From contig NZ_LQGV01000001.1 of NCBI RefSeq assembly GCF_001620065.1, positions 1,488,001 through 1,552,000 of the forward strand: DNA of 64,000 nt. The letters are read 5' to 3'. Origin of the DNA: Microbacterium sp. TNHR37B. GTDB lineage: Bacteria; Actinomycetota; Actinomycetes; Actinomycetales; Microbacteriaceae. Below, one piece after another: positions 8,428 to 16,755 of the stretch (the first letter of the stretch is position 1; each line of letters begins with the position of its first letter). Position numbers and translations under genes: made by a program. The notes beneath the pieces are model-generated. The model had not been told where the DNA came from and did no database searches. It saw only the letters and a list, made by a program, of their open reading frames with translations.

Positions 8428-9384
8428 TCAGCCCTTCGTCGACCCGGCCAGCAGACCCCGGACGAAGAAGCGCTGCAGCGAGAGGAACACGATCAACGGC
8501 ACGATCAGGGCGATGAAGGCACCGGCGGTCAGCAGGTACCAGTCCTGACCGCGGCTTCCCGTCATCTCCGCCAGCAGCTTGGTGATCGGAGCGACGTTGC
8601 CGTCGGCGAAGATCAACGCCACGAGCAGGTCGTTCCACACCCAGAGGAACTGGAAGATGGCGACCGAGGCGATCGCGGGAGCCGTCAGCGGCAGGATGAT
8701 CCGGAAGAAGATCTGCCCGTGACCGGCGCCGTCCACGCGGGCCGCCTCGATGACCTCGCCCGGAATCTCCGACACGAAGTTGTGGAGCAGGTAGATCACC
8801 AGCGGCAGACCGAAGATCGTGTGCGCGATCCACACCTGCGCGTAGCCGGCCGACCCGAAGGCCTCCACGACGGGGATACCGAAGATCGTCCCCTGCGCGA
8901 AGAACTGCAGGAGCGGGATCAGCGCCATCTGCAACGGCACGATCTGCAGCGCGAAGATCCCGATGAACAGGATGTTGCGCCCGCGGAAGTTCATCCATGC
9001 GAAGGCGTAGGCCGCGAGCATCGCCACCGAGATGGGGAGGATCGTCGCCGGGACCGAGATCACGATCGAGTTGACGAACGCGCCCGCCATGTTCAGCTGG
9101 CTGTTACCGGTCTGGAGCGCCGTCGCATAGTTGTCGAGCGTGAATCCCCAGTTCTGGAAGATCGTCCACCAGCCGCTGGTGTTGATCAGTTCCGGTGGCC
9201 GGAACGAGGTGAGGAAGAGCCCGAACGTGGGCACTGTCCACACAGCGGCGATGATGAGCGCGGCCGCGGTCGCCCACGGCGAGCTGAGGCGCTTCTTGGT
9301 GCCCGAGAGCATCTTCTTCTCGCCGCGCTTGATCCGGCGAGCAGCTTGGTCGTCGACGACGACGGCAGCGGATGTCGTGGTCAT
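8428..9384 (-). CDS. Sugar ABC transporter permease, MalG type (CUT1)
   Basis: A 318-residue inner-membrane permease with six predicted helices. The EAA loop that contacts the ATPase reads EAARVDGAGHGQIFFRIILP, the form typical of CUT1 MalG subunits. It is the last gene of the binding protein-MalF-MalG operon and its ATG shares one base with the upstream stop (TGATG), so translation is coupled. No ATPase gene is present here. In actinobacteria such importers usually borrow a shared MsiK-type ATPase encoded elsewhere; that is known for the family, not seen here. The substrate is unknown. Confidence 0.92.
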   Translation of the reverse strand: MTTTSAAVVVDDQAARRIKRGEKKMLSGTKKRLSSPWATAAALIIAAVWTVPTFGLFLTSFRPPELINTSGWWTIFQNWGFTLDNYATALQTGNSQLNMAGAFVNSIVISVPATILPISVAMLAAYAFAWMNFRGRNILFIGIFALQIVPLQMALIPLLQFFAQGTIFGIPVVEAFGSAGYAQVWIAHTIFGLPLVIYLLHNFVSEIPGEVIEAARVDGAGHGQIFFRIILPLTAPAIASVAIFQFLWVWNDLLVALIFADGNVAPITKLLAEMTGSRGQDWYLLTAGAFIALIVPLIVFLSLQRFFVRGLLAGSTKG

Positions 9385-10523
9385 CAGCGGATCTCCCTCT
9401 GCTTCTTCAGTTGCACGGCGTTGTAGATCACGATCGGCAGCACCAGCACGAACAGGATGAGCGCGAAGGCGGCCGAGCGCCCCGCCTCAAAGCTGCGGAA
9501 CTGCGTGTACATCTCGTTCGCGAGGACGGAGGTGTTGTTCGCGCCCGCGGTCATCGTGCGGACGATGTCGAACACCTTCAGCGAGGCGATCGAGATGGTG
9601 GTGAGCACGACGATGAGTGCCGGACGGATGCCGGGCACCACGACGTTGCGGAACTTCTGCCATGCGTTCGTGCCGTCGAGCTCTGCCGCCTCCAACTGCT
9701 CGGTCGGAACGCCCTTGATCGCGGCCGAGAGGATCACCATCGCGAAACCGGTCTGGATCCAGATGAAGACGAGGATCAGCCAGAACGTGTTCCACGGGTC
9801 ATCGGCGAGGAAGTTGTACGGCTGGCCGCCGAACCACACCACGATCTGGTTCAGGAAGCCGATCTGCTCCTGACCCGACGGGCGCTGCGTGTACATGAAG
9901 CGCCAGATGATCGAGGCCCCGACGAACGAGATCGCCATCGGCATGAACACGAAGATCTTGTAGTACTTCTCTCCGCGGATCTTGTCGATGAAGTACGCGT
10001 AGGCGAGCCCCGCGATCGTCGAGAACACGGGCGCGATGAGCACCCAGAGGATCGTGTTGACGATGACCCTGACGTTCTGGGGCTGGGTGAAGATCCACGC
10101 GAAGTTGTCGAGACCGACGAACTCCGTGCCGCGCGAGTTCATGAACGCCTGAACGGTGGTCTGGATGGTCGGGACCACGAGCCCCACGGCAAGCAGACCC
10201 AGGGCGGGGGTGAGGAACCCCACGAGCTGGAACATCGACCCCGCACCGTCTTTGGCGCGTTTGTCGAGGAAGAAGAACAGAAGACCGAGGACGGCGGCAA
10301 CGGCGGCTGCCTCGTACCACGAGCCCAGGAAGATCAGGACGAGCGCCGGTCCCACGACGCACGCCACGAGGCGGATCACCGTGTAGAGCGTGCCCTTCCG
10401 TGGCGCGATCTCCACGAAGAACAGGATCAGACCGACCACGCCGACGAACAGACCGACGATGACGACGATCTCGAGCCAAGGATTGAGCGTGGACAGCCAC
10501 TGGAAGAAGTGCTGGATGTTCAT
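9384..10523 (-). CDS. Sugar ABC transporter permease, MalF type (CUT1)
   Basis: A 379-residue permease, longer than the 290-310 residues of minimal MalF proteins because it carries about 100 extra N-terminal residues with three more hydrophobic segments (VVIVGLFVGVVGLILFF onward). The core has EQLEAAELDGTNAWQKFRNV as its EAA loop. It pairs with the MalG-type subunit in one importer. An intercistronic stem-loop separates it from the upstream binding-protein gene, which would lower its level relative to the binding protein. Confidence 0.92.
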   Translation of the reverse strand: MNIQHFFQWLSTLNPWLEIVVIVGLFVGVVGLILFFVEIAPRKGTLYTVIRLVACVVGPALVLIFLGSWYEAAAVAAVLGLLFFFLDKRAKDGAGSMFQLVGFLTPALGLLAVGLVVPTIQTTVQAFMNSRGTEFVGLDNFAWIFTQPQNVRVIVNTILWVLIAPVFSTIAGLAYAYFIDKIRGEKYYKIFVFMPMAISFVGASIIWRFMYTQRPSGQEQIGFLNQIVVWFGGQPYNFLADDPWNTFWLILVFIWIQTGFAMVILSAAIKGVPTEQLEAAELDGTNAWQKFRNVVVPGIRPALIVVLTTISIASLKVFDIVRTMTAGANNTSVLANEMYTQFRSFEAGRSAAFALILFVLVLPIVIYNAVQLKKQREIR

Positions 10524-10589
10524 GGATGCCTTTCGAGTGCGACATCGGACTCAGAGTCGGCCGCGCGCTGGAGGCACGGCCGCAGGGAG

Positions 10590-10624
10590 GGAGTGGGGCC
10601 GCCCCTTCGGGACGGCCCCACTCC
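10590..10624 (-). terminator. Intercistronic stem-loop between binding protein and permease genes
   Basis: Twelve-base-pair perfect stem (GGAGTGGGGCCG at 10590-10601 with CGGCCCCACTCC at 10613-10624) in the 112-nt gap. There is no clear T-run on the minus strand. In ABC importer operons such hairpins commonly act as partial terminators or 3'-end protectors that raise binding-protein expression; that role here is inference. Confidence 0.7.
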
Positions 10625-10635
10625 TCGGTGTCAGA

Positions 10636-11973
10636 TCACTGCGAAGGCCAGCCGGCCTCGATCTGCTGGAGAACGGTGTCGGTTCCGGTGCCATTCACCC
10701 AGTCGATCATTCCCTTCCAGAACGTGCCCGCACCCACGGCCGACGGCATCAGGTCGGAGGCGTCGAAGCGGAACGTGGTGGTGTCGTCCTGAAGGATGCC
10801 GATGGCCTCCTTCAGGATGTTGCTCGAGGCGTTGGCCGGGTCGAGACCCTTGTTGGCGCTGATCACGCCGCCGAGCTTGACGCGGGAGTTCGCCCACTCC
10901 GGGCTGGAGAGGTACTCCTGCACCTTCTGGGTCGACTCGGAGTCGTCGAACGCGGCGACGATCTCGCCACCGCCGGTGACGACAGCACCACTGCTGGAGC
11001 TGCCGGCCTCGAACGGAGGCATCAGGAACGCCCAGATGTCCCCGTCGGCCGCGACCGTGCCACCGGCATCGGTGATGAAGCCGTCGTAGAACGAGGCCTG
11101 GTGGTGCAGGGCGCACTCCCCCTTGACCAGCGCGGTCGCCGGGTCGCCGAAGGGCGTCGTGACGATCGACTTGACGTCGCCGAAACCGGCGTTGACGTAG
11201 TCGGGGTTCAGCGCGATCTTGCCGAACTCATCGAACGCCGACTTGATCGCCGGATCGGTGAAGGGCACCTCGTTGGCGACCCACTTGTCGTAGACGTCCG
11301 TGCCCGACTGGCGCAGCACGAGGTCTTCGACCCAGTCGGTGCCCGGCCACCCGGTCGCCGCGTCAGAGCCGAAGCCGATGCACCAGGGAGCCTTGTCGGT
11401 GTCCTTCTGGATCTGCGCCGTCAGGTCGAGCAGTCCCTGCCAGTCCGTGGGCACCTCGTACCCGTTGTCCTTGAAGAAGGACGGCGAGTACCAGATCCAG
11501 CCCTTGACCGAGGCCATGAGCGGAGCGCCGTAGAGCTTGCCGTCGACCGTCGCGTAGTTCGCCCAGTCCTCGGTCCACCCGCTCTTGACGTTCTCGGCGA
11601 CAGCGGCCGGAGCCTCCTTGAGGAACCCACGGGTGGCCATGTCGGCCATCAGGCCCGGCTGCGGGAAGATCGCGATGTCGGGGGCGTTGCCACCCTGCGC
11701 GCGCACCGCGATCTGAGCCTCGAACTCCTTCGAGGACTCGTACTTGATGTCGATGCCGTTTTCCTTCTCCCAGTCGGCCCACGACTCTTCGAGCAGCTTC
11801 GCCTCGGTGTCGGCGATCGTGCCGTAGACGGTCACGACCTTGTCATCGGCCCCGCCCGAGTTGTTGTTGTTGTTCCCCGTGGACCCGGGGCCCCCACTGC
11901 ACCCTGCCAACGCGATGCCCGCGACGCCGAGTACGGCGAGAGGGGCGAGTAGACGACGCTGTGCCATCCCCAT
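10636..11973 (-). CDS. Sugar ABC transporter solute-binding lipoprotein
   Basis: A 445-residue family-1 extracellular binding protein. It begins with a signal peptide ending in the lipobox LAGC, so the mature protein is lipid-anchored outside the membrane. A Ser/Gly/Asn-rich linker (GSTGNNNNNSGG) follows, then the binding domain. It delivers a sugar or oligosaccharide to the two permeases. The start at 11973 is fixed by GGAGG 7 nt upstream. The divergent LacI gene and the operators between them suggest substrate-induced expression. Confidence 0.93.
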   Translation of the reverse strand: MGMAQRRLLAPLAVLGVAGIALAGCSGGPGSTGNNNNNSGGADDKVVTVYGTIADTEAKLLEESWADWEKENGIDIKYESSKEFEAQIAVRAQGGNAPDIAIFPQPGLMADMATRGFLKEAPAAVAENVKSGWTEDWANYATVDGKLYGAPLMASVKGWIWYSPSFFKDNGYEVPTDWQGLLDLTAQIQKDTDKAPWCIGFGSDAATGWPGTDWVEDLVLRQSGTDVYDKWVANEVPFTDPAIKSAFDEFGKIALNPDYVNAGFGDVKSIVTTPFGDPATALVKGECALHHQASFYDGFITDAGGTVAADGDIWAFLMPPFEAGSSSSGAVVTGGGEIVAAFDDSESTQKVQEYLSSPEWANSRVKLGGVISANKGLDPANASSNILKEAIGILQDDTTTFRFDASDLMPSAVGAGTFWKGMIDWVNGTGTDTVLQQIEAGWPSQ

Positions 11974-12034
11974 GTGTTTTCCTCCTCGTTGAGCGCCCGG
12001 AACCGCCCCGGGCGACACGTCGGAACCCCGATAG

Positions 12035-12046
12035 GGAACCGATTCC
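12035..12046. promoter_or_regulatory. Candidate LacI-family operator 1
   Basis: GGAACCGATTCC, a near-perfect 12-bp palindrome with central CG as in LacI/GalR operators. It lies 62 nt upstream of the binding-protein start. The half-site GGAACC recurs at 12154-12159 on the other strand. Confidence 0.5.
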
Positions 12047-12147
12047 AGGTAACGCTAATGGAATGCGCGGCACACCCACAACGTCGCTCACATCACAACC
12101 CGGTAACGGCCGTGATTCCCGCGGAAACCCGGGGCGCCATGAGATCA

Positions 12148-12159
12148 CAACCGGTTCCA
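12148..12159. promoter_or_regulatory. Candidate LacI-family operator 2
   Basis: CAACCGGTTCCA contains the perfect 8-bp palindrome AACCGGTT and shares the GGTTCC half-site with operator 1. It lies 53 nt before the lacI-type gene start and could mediate autoregulation or looping with operator 1. Confidence 0.45.
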
Positions 12160-12211
12160 TAACAAGGCCCTATCGGCTAGAGTTCCATCGGTTCGACTCG
12201 AAGGAGAGAGC

Positions 12212-13267
12212 ATGGCGGGGATCGCGGACGTGGCGGCGCGCGCAGGCGTGTCGAAGGCCACCGCGAGCCGCGCCCTCACCGGTAGCGGATACGTCTCGGA
12301 AGCCACACGGGCGCGCGTCCGTGCCGCGGCAGACGAGCTGGGCTATGTGCCGTCGACGAGCGCCGTGAGCCTCGCGACCGGAAGGACGCAGAACATCGGC
12401 GTCGTGATGCCCTACGTCAACCGATGGTTCTTCGCGGAGGTGCTCGAGGGGATCCAGCAGACGCTGCTGGACTGCGGGATGGACCTCACCCTCTACGACG
12501 CGAAGCCGGGAACGGCCGGGCGCCGACGGATCTTCGATGATTTCCTCGCCCGCAAACGCTTCGACGGGCTCATCGCGGTCGGGCTGGAGCCTCAGGACCA
12601 CGAGATCGAACGGCTGGTGCAGATCGATCGGCCCGTGGTCAGCGTGGTGGGAAGCGGCGACGAGACAAGTCTGATCACGATCGACGACGATTACGCCGCC
12701 CGTCGCGCCACCGAACACCTCCTAGGTCTCGGTCACACCGCGATCGCCTTCCTCGGCGGCGGCATCGGCGCGCACTGGGCCCATGTCGACAAGCAGCGTC
12801 TGGATGGGTATCGCGCCGCGATGACCGAGGCGGGGTTGAGCGACCGGATCGACCACGTCCGTTCCGGCGTCTCGCTCTCGGGAGGTTACGACGCGGCAGT
12901 CGATCTGCTCGGCGACGCGCGCCGCCGCCCCACGGCGCTCGTCGCGACGTGCGATGAGGTGGCCGTCGGGGCGATCATCGCCGCGCGCCGGCTCGGGATC
13001 CACGTGCCGGGCGCCCTCAGCGTCGTCGGGATCGATGACCACGAGTTCGCCGAGATGTTCTCGTTGACGACCTTGCAGCAGGTGCCGCGCGAGCAGGGGC
13101 GCGCCGCCGTCGAGATGCTGCTGGCCCAGATCGCCGACCCCGACCGTCCGGTCCAGATCGTCCGGATGCACGCTCGCCTCATCGTCCGCAGTTCGACCTC
13201 CGCGGCCAACGCGCAGAGCTCAGCGATGCTCGACACGGATCTCATCCGCGGCGCTTCGCACGGCTGA
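12212..13267 (+). CDS. LacI-family transcriptional repressor
   Basis: A 351-residue regulator. The N-terminal HTH reads IADVAARAGVSKATASRALT with the hinge helix following (YVPSTSAVSLATGRT). A periplasmic-binding-protein-like effector domain runs from about residue 62, with NIGVVMPYVNRWFFAEVLEG. It probably represses the divergent sugar importer and is released by its sugar. The start is ATG at 12212 after GGAGAG. Confidence 0.93.
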   Translation: MAGIADVAARAGVSKATASRALTGSGYVSEATRARVRAAADELGYVPSTSAVSLATGRTQNIGVVMPYVNRWFFAEVLEGIQQTLLDCGMDLTLYDAKPGTAGRRRIFDDFLARKRFDGLIAVGLEPQDHEIERLVQIDRPVVSVVGSGDETSLITIDDDYAARRATEHLLGLGHTAIAFLGGGIGAHWAHVDKQRLDGYRAAMTEAGLSDRIDHVRSGVSLSGGYDAAVDLLGDARRRPTALVATCDEVAVGAIIAARRLGIHVPGALSVVGIDDHEFAEMFSLTTLQQVPREQGRAAVEMLLAQIADPDRPVQIVRMHARLIVRSSTSAANAQSSAMLDTDLIRGASHG

Positions 13268-13302
13268 TCGCCGGCCACTGGAGCACGCAGACCGGAGACG
13301 AC

Positions 13303-13334
13303 GAAGGCCCCCGGGACGGATCCCAGGGGCCTTC
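13303..13334. terminator. Bidirectional terminator between lacI-type gene and rplL
   Basis: Nine-base-pair stem GAAGGCCCC (13303-13311) with GGGGCCTTC (13326-13334), placed between two convergent stops. A short T-rich stretch follows on the plus strand. Confidence 0.8.
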
Positions 13335-13351
13335 TGATCTCGCGAGAGAGA

Positions 13352-13744
13352 TTACTTCAGGGTCACCGAAGCGCCGGCCTCTTCCAGAGCGGCCTTGGCC
13401 TTCTCGGCGGTCTCCTTGTTGGCGCCCTCGAGGACAGCCTTGGGAGCACCGTCGACGACGGCCTTCGCCTCGCCGAGGCCGAGCGAGGTGAGCTCGCGGA
13501 CGACCTTGATGACCTGGATCTTCTTGTCGCCGGCGGCCTCGAGGACGACGTCGAACGAGTCCTTCTCCTCCTCGGCGGCGGCGTCACCGGCACCACCGGC
13601 GGGAGCGCCGGCAGCGGCGACCGCGACGGGGGCGGCAGCGGTGACGTCGAAGGTCTCCTCGAACGCCTTGACGAACTCGGAGAGCTCGATGAGCGTGAGC
13701 TCCTTGAACGCGTCGAGCAGCTCCTCAGTGCTGAGCTTTGCCAT
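13352..13744 (-). CDS. rplL: 50S ribosomal protein L7/L12
   Basis: A 130-residue stalk protein. The N-terminal dimerisation part is [20 protein letters not shown], followed by an Ala/Gly-rich hinge and the C-terminal domain with [20 protein letters not shown], which recruits translation factors to the ribosome. It lies 44 nt after rplJ in the same transcript, with GGAG before the ATG. Confidence 0.98.
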   Translation of the reverse strand: MAKLSTEELLDAFKELTLIELSEFVKAFEETFDVTAAAPVAVAAAGAPAGGAGDAAAEEEKDSFDVVLEAAGDKKIQVIKVVRELTSLGLGEAKAVVDGAPKAVLEGANKETAEKAKAALEEAGASVTLK

Positions 13745-13788
13745 GATGTTTCTCCTTGATTGGGGTTGTGCTATGCCGAAGCCCGGAT

Positions 13789-14304
13789 TCAGGCCGCGGA
13801 CTCCTGCTTCTCGCGCAGCGCGTCGACCGTGCGAACGGCCTTCGACGGGAGCGCATTGAAGACGTAGGCCGCCTTGGTCAGCGAGGCCTTCATCGCGCCG
13901 GCGAGCTTCGCCAGCAGGACTTCACGGCTCTCGAGATCGGCGAGCTTGTTCACCTCAGCGGGGGTCAGAGCGGCACCGTCGAAGTACCCGCCCTTGATCA
14001 CCAGCAGAGGGTGTGCCTTGGCGAAGGCACGCAGACCCTTGGCGACGGCGACCGGGTCACCGTGCACGAAGGCGATGGCAGACGGGCCCTTGAGCTCGTC
14101 GTCCAGGCCCTCGACCCCGGCCCGCTGGGCCGCGATCTTGGTCAGCGTGTTCTTCACCACGGCGTACTCCGCGTCCTGACGGATGCTGTTGCGCAGCTCC
14201 TTGAGCTGGGCAACCGTCAGACCGCGGTACTCGGTCAGCAGAACGGCGGTCGAGTCCTCGAAGTTCTTCGTGAGCTCGGCGACCGATGCTTCCTTCTGCG
14301 CCAT
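13789..14304 (-). CDS. rplJ: 50S ribosomal protein L10
   Basis: A 171-residue protein that anchors L7/L12 dimers to the large subunit. It begins [20 protein letters not shown] and contains [15 protein letters not shown], typical of bacterial L10. The start at 14304 has AAGGAG 6 nt upstream; longer in-frame readings run into the RNA leader. Its leader carries an attenuator (see 14305-14500). The C-terminal helix that binds L12 is present. Confidence 0.97.
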   Translation of the reverse strand: MAQKEASVAELTKNFEDSTAVLLTEYRGLTVAQLKELRNSIRQDAEYAVVKNTLTKIAAQRAGVEGLDDELKGPSAIAFVHGDPVAVAKGLRAFAKAHPLLVIKGGYFDGAALTPAEVNKLADLESREVLLAKLAGAMKASLTKAAYVFNALPSKAVRTVDALREKQESAA

Positions 14305-14500
14305 GGCCACTCCTTGTGTGTACGAGACGTCCCGCGATGACGGGGCGTCAGCCGCGGGCGTCGGTCCGGTCTTTCCACCCCGAACACGAAAAAGCTCCGG
14401 CGCAAGCGCACGGAGCTCTGGATCCGGTTTCCCGGGAGGTTCTGTGTACCTGCGTGGGCCCCTGCGTGCAGAGCTTCGTCGACGTCCGCTTGCGCGCACG
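14305..14500 (-). promoter_or_regulatory. L10-type ribosomal protein leader with attenuator
   Basis: The region before rplJ is non-coding and structured. On the minus strand a 7-bp stem (CGGAGCT at 14411-14417 and AGCTCCG at 14393-14399, RNA-strand order AGCTCCG then CGGAGCT) is followed directly by TTTTTCG. This is the intrinsic-terminator form found in rplJ leaders, where the L10-L12 complex binds upstream RNA and controls readthrough. The binding fold itself (14420-14500) is inferred from position, not recognised base by base. Confidence 0.6.
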
Positions 14501-14600
14501 CCGAGACCGACGGTCTTTGGCTTGCTCCCACTCTACCTCGCGCGCATCCATCCCCCAAATCCCCGCCCCTTCCCCCGCATCGTGGCCCCCGCCCCTCTCG

Positions 14601-14680
14601 TCGAGAGCACATGCTCCCATCGAGGGCATACGTCATGGACGAACAAGACATGTGCCTTCGACGAGAGCATGTGCTCTCGA
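14601..14680. repeat. 80-bp palindromic element, copy A
   Basis: Fifteen-base outer arms TCGAGAGCACATGCT (14601-14615) and AGCATGTGCTCTCGA (14666-14680) are perfectly complementary. The 50-nt interior folds again into a stem of about 13 pairs (14621-14634 with 14647-14660) around a 12-nt loop. Copy B at 15818-15897 has identical arms and an identical 15-50-15 layout. Their interiors differ, but several differences keep base pairing. The element lies just past the 3' end of the AbiEi-like/DUF559 gene. Confidence 0.9.
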
Positions 14681-14703
14681 CAATGGCGGACGGGCGGAGC
14701 GAG

Positions 14704-15684
14704 TCATCGGATGCCGAAGCGAGCGAGGTAGGCGGCGAAGGACGAGGACGAAGCGATGTCCTCGTCGACGGCGCGCAGCACCCTCCACCCCGTGACGGCT
14801 CGGATCTCATCCTCCCTGAGCTTCTCCTCGATGACCACATGCTCCACCGGACGACCGTTGCGCATATCGGCGTCGACGTACTTGACGCGCCCGTCAAACT
14901 CGAAGAACGACCGAATGTCGCCGATCGCGAGATCACAGCGGCGCCGCCGTCCTCGCGAGAGGAGGACGTCGGGCTGCACCTCGATCCCACGGAAGCCCGC
15001 CTCGTGCCATCGCAATCGCGAGACACTCTCTCCGGGCGACTCCGCCCGGCCGTCGGCGAGCTCGAGTACCTTGATCGCCCGGCGAACTCCGCGGCCGCCG
15101 CCGTTCTGCGCGCACCTCGACAGCATGTCCTCCCGCCACCTGTCGGCGACACCGTTCTCGTACCTCACCGTCGCACCTGCTGCGACTCGCCCCAGCACGA
15201 CATCGGCCGCAGAGAGCGCCGCCTCGGCCCCGACAGTGCGGGCCAGGTCATAGACCGTGCGGTCCAGCGACGTGCATCGAAGGCCGTCGACCACCACGAC
15301 ATCCTCAGGAGGAAGCTCGTCCCGGTGCCGGAACAGGCCCGCGCGGCTCGGCATTCTGCCGTCGCGCCTCACGGTGACGTGAAGAGACCGGAAGGTGTGC
15401 CGGTACAGCGGAAGTCCGTGGATGACGGCGGCGGACTCATGAGAGAACACAGACGTGCCGGTCGTCATCTCGCCGTGCGCGGCGACGATTGCCGTGAGAT
15501 GTCGAGCCTCGGGCCAGAGGTCGCGCCAGGCCTCGCCGTGGACGTATCGGTTGCGCTGGAGCCGGATCCACTCGCCTGACTCGACAGCGGCGCGGAGCGC
15601 CCGCGCGGTCCATCCCGCCAACGCGAGCTGCCGAGAGGTCACGACGAGTTCACGACACTTCTGGATATCGAGCCCCAGCCTCAT
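14704..15684 (-). CDS. AbiEi-like HTH protein with DUF559/Vsr-type nuclease domain
   Basis: A 326-residue protein of a family frequent in Microbacteriaceae. Residues of about 12-50 form a winged-HTH-like AbiEi antitoxin-type domain (TSRQLALAGWTARALRAAVE). The middle has GTSVFSHESAAVIHGLPL. The C-terminal 100 residues resemble DUF559/Vsr PD-(D/E)xK nucleases, with CDLAIGD, FFEFDGRVKY, KLREDEIRAVTGWRVLR. The E-x-D-G-x-x-K arrangement could be catalytic. No partner toxin (AbiEii nucleotidyltransferase) lies beside it. The gene is flanked on both sides by 80-bp palindromes, which suggests a cassette or a DNA target for the protein. Its biological function is unknown. Confidence 0.75.
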   Translation of the reverse strand: MRLGLDIQKCRELVVTSRQLALAGWTARALRAAVESGEWIRLQRNRYVHGEAWRDLWPEARHLTAIVAAHGEMTTGTSVFSHESAAVIHGLPLYRHTFRSLHVTVRRDGRMPSRAGLFRHRDELPPEDVVVVDGLRCTSLDRTVYDLARTVGAEAALSAADVVLGRVAAGATVRYENGVADRWREDMLSRCAQNGGGRGVRRAIKVLELADGRAESPGESVSRLRWHEAGFRGIEVQPDVLLSRGRRRRCDLAIGDIRSFFEFDGRVKYVDADMRNGRPVEHVVIEEKLREDEIRAVTGWRVLRAVDEDIASSSSFAAYLARFGIR

Positions 15685-15817
15685 TCGATCAGCCTTGCGC
15701 GGTGTGGAGGGCTCGGCCCATCACCGGCTCGTGTCGGTCCTCACCCCTCGCCCCTCGGGCGCCTGGGGAGGAGCCGCCGACCCCCCGACGCCGCGTGCGC
15801 GCCTCCCCGCGAACTCG

Positions 15818-15897
15818 TCGAGAGCACATGCTGCGGGCGAGCGCACACGTTCGTGACGTCCAGATCGCGTGCGCTCGATGACAGCATGTGCTCTCGA
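15818..15897. repeat. 80-bp palindromic element, copy B
   Basis: Same architecture as copy A: arms TCGAGAGCACATGCT (15818-15832) and AGCATGTGCTCTCGA (15883-15897) with a 50-nt interior. The inner stem pairs 15838-15849 with 15866-15877. It lies 133 nt upstream of the AbiEi-like gene and 82 nt upstream of the YqaJ gene, so it sits between two divergent starts. Both copies are preceded by CTCG. Confidence 0.9.
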
Positions 15898-15966
15898 GGA
15901 AGGGCCCCGGGCGAAGGGAGCGGAGCGACGCGGAGTGTCCCGACGAACGGGGTCGGCAGGGCGGGT

Positions 15967-15972
15967 TACCCT
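15967..15972 (+). promoter_or_regulatory. -10 box for leaderless start of yqaJ-type gene
   Basis: TACCCT, 7 nt, ATG at 15980. No Shine-Dalgarno sequence is present. It supports the ATG chosen. Confidence 0.45.
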
Positions 15973-15979
15973 CGATGAC

Positions 15980-16696
15980 ATGACTCCGGAGGCTTTCGCG
16001 CGCGTCGCCCCGGAACTGGCTCAACGCATCGTCGCCGACTCGCGCGACCGCGTCGCCTGGATGCGCGCACGCTCGCGAGGCATCACCGCCACCGATGTGG
16101 CGCAGCTGACGAGCCCCAACGCGATCGCGCGCGCAGCCGACGCGAAGCTCACCGGCGGGTCGGGCTTCTCCGGAAACGCGTATACCGCCCATGGACGCCA
16201 GCGCGAGCCCGAGATCGCCGCGTGGGTAGCCGCCACCCACCGCATCCACCCGTCGTCGGCGCTGTTCCACGCCGTGGTCGAGAAGCGACACCTGGCCACT
16301 CCCGACGGCATCTCCGTCGACGCGCAGGGCCGGGTCACCCTGTGCGAGATCAAGACGACCAAGAAGCCGTGGCGATCGATCCCCCGCTCGTACTTGCGGC
16401 AGGTGTGGTGGCAGCAGCACGTCCTGGGCGCCGAGCGCACGCTCGTCGTCTGGGAGCAGCACGACGATTTCGTGCCGGTGGGCGACGAACCCCGGTGCGC
16501 CTGGGTGGACCGCGATGAGCGCGAGATCCGTCACCTCGTCGGGCTTGCCACCGAGTTGATCGACGAGCTGTACCGGCGGACCATGCAGCGGCGGCAGACG
16601 GCCGACGGCGCTCTCCTCGACGCTGCCCGCGCTCGCGCCGGGGCCGATACCACCCGCCCCGCGCAGCCGTATCGCGCCCTCGCCCTCGCGGACTGA
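15980..16696 (+). CDS. YqaJ-family (lambda-exonuclease-like) nuclease
   Basis: A 238-residue protein with the YqaJ viral recombinase fold. GRQREPEIAAWVAA carries the first acidic residue. GISVDAQGRVTLCEIKTTKK gives the D...E-x-K active site, and SYLRQVWWQQHVLGAERT gives the Q-containing helix. Such enzymes resect double-stranded DNA ends in phage recombination systems. No RecT/Erf annealing partner and no other phage gene lies nearby, so this is a stand-alone chromosomal copy. It is adjacent to an 80-bp palindrome. A cellular DNA-repair or defence role is inference. Confidence 0.82.
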   Translation: MTPEAFARVAPELAQRIVADSRDRVAWMRARSRGITATDVAQLTSPNAIARAADAKLTGGSGFSGNAYTAHGRQREPEIAAWVAATHRIHPSSALFHAVVEKRHLATPDGISVDAQGRVTLCEIKTTKKPWRSIPRSYLRQVWWQQHVLGAERTLVVWEQHDDFVPVGDEPRCAWVDRDEREIRHLVGLATELIDELYRRTMQRRQTADGALLDAARARAGADTTRPAQPYRALALAD

Positions 16697-16755
16697 TCCC
16701 GCCCGCGCACGCCCGCCGCACACCACCAACCAGACCGTGTCGCGTCGCGGGAATA

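Noticed and set aside
14704..15684. Complete type IV toxin-antitoxin (AbiE) system
   Set aside because: Only an AbiEi-like N-terminal domain is present; no AbiEii nucleotidyltransferase toxin gene lies on either side.
14601..15897. CRISPR array
   Set aside because: There are only two repeats, 1.2 kb apart and palindromic over 80 bp; no spacer-repeat periodicity and no cas genes anywhere in the window.
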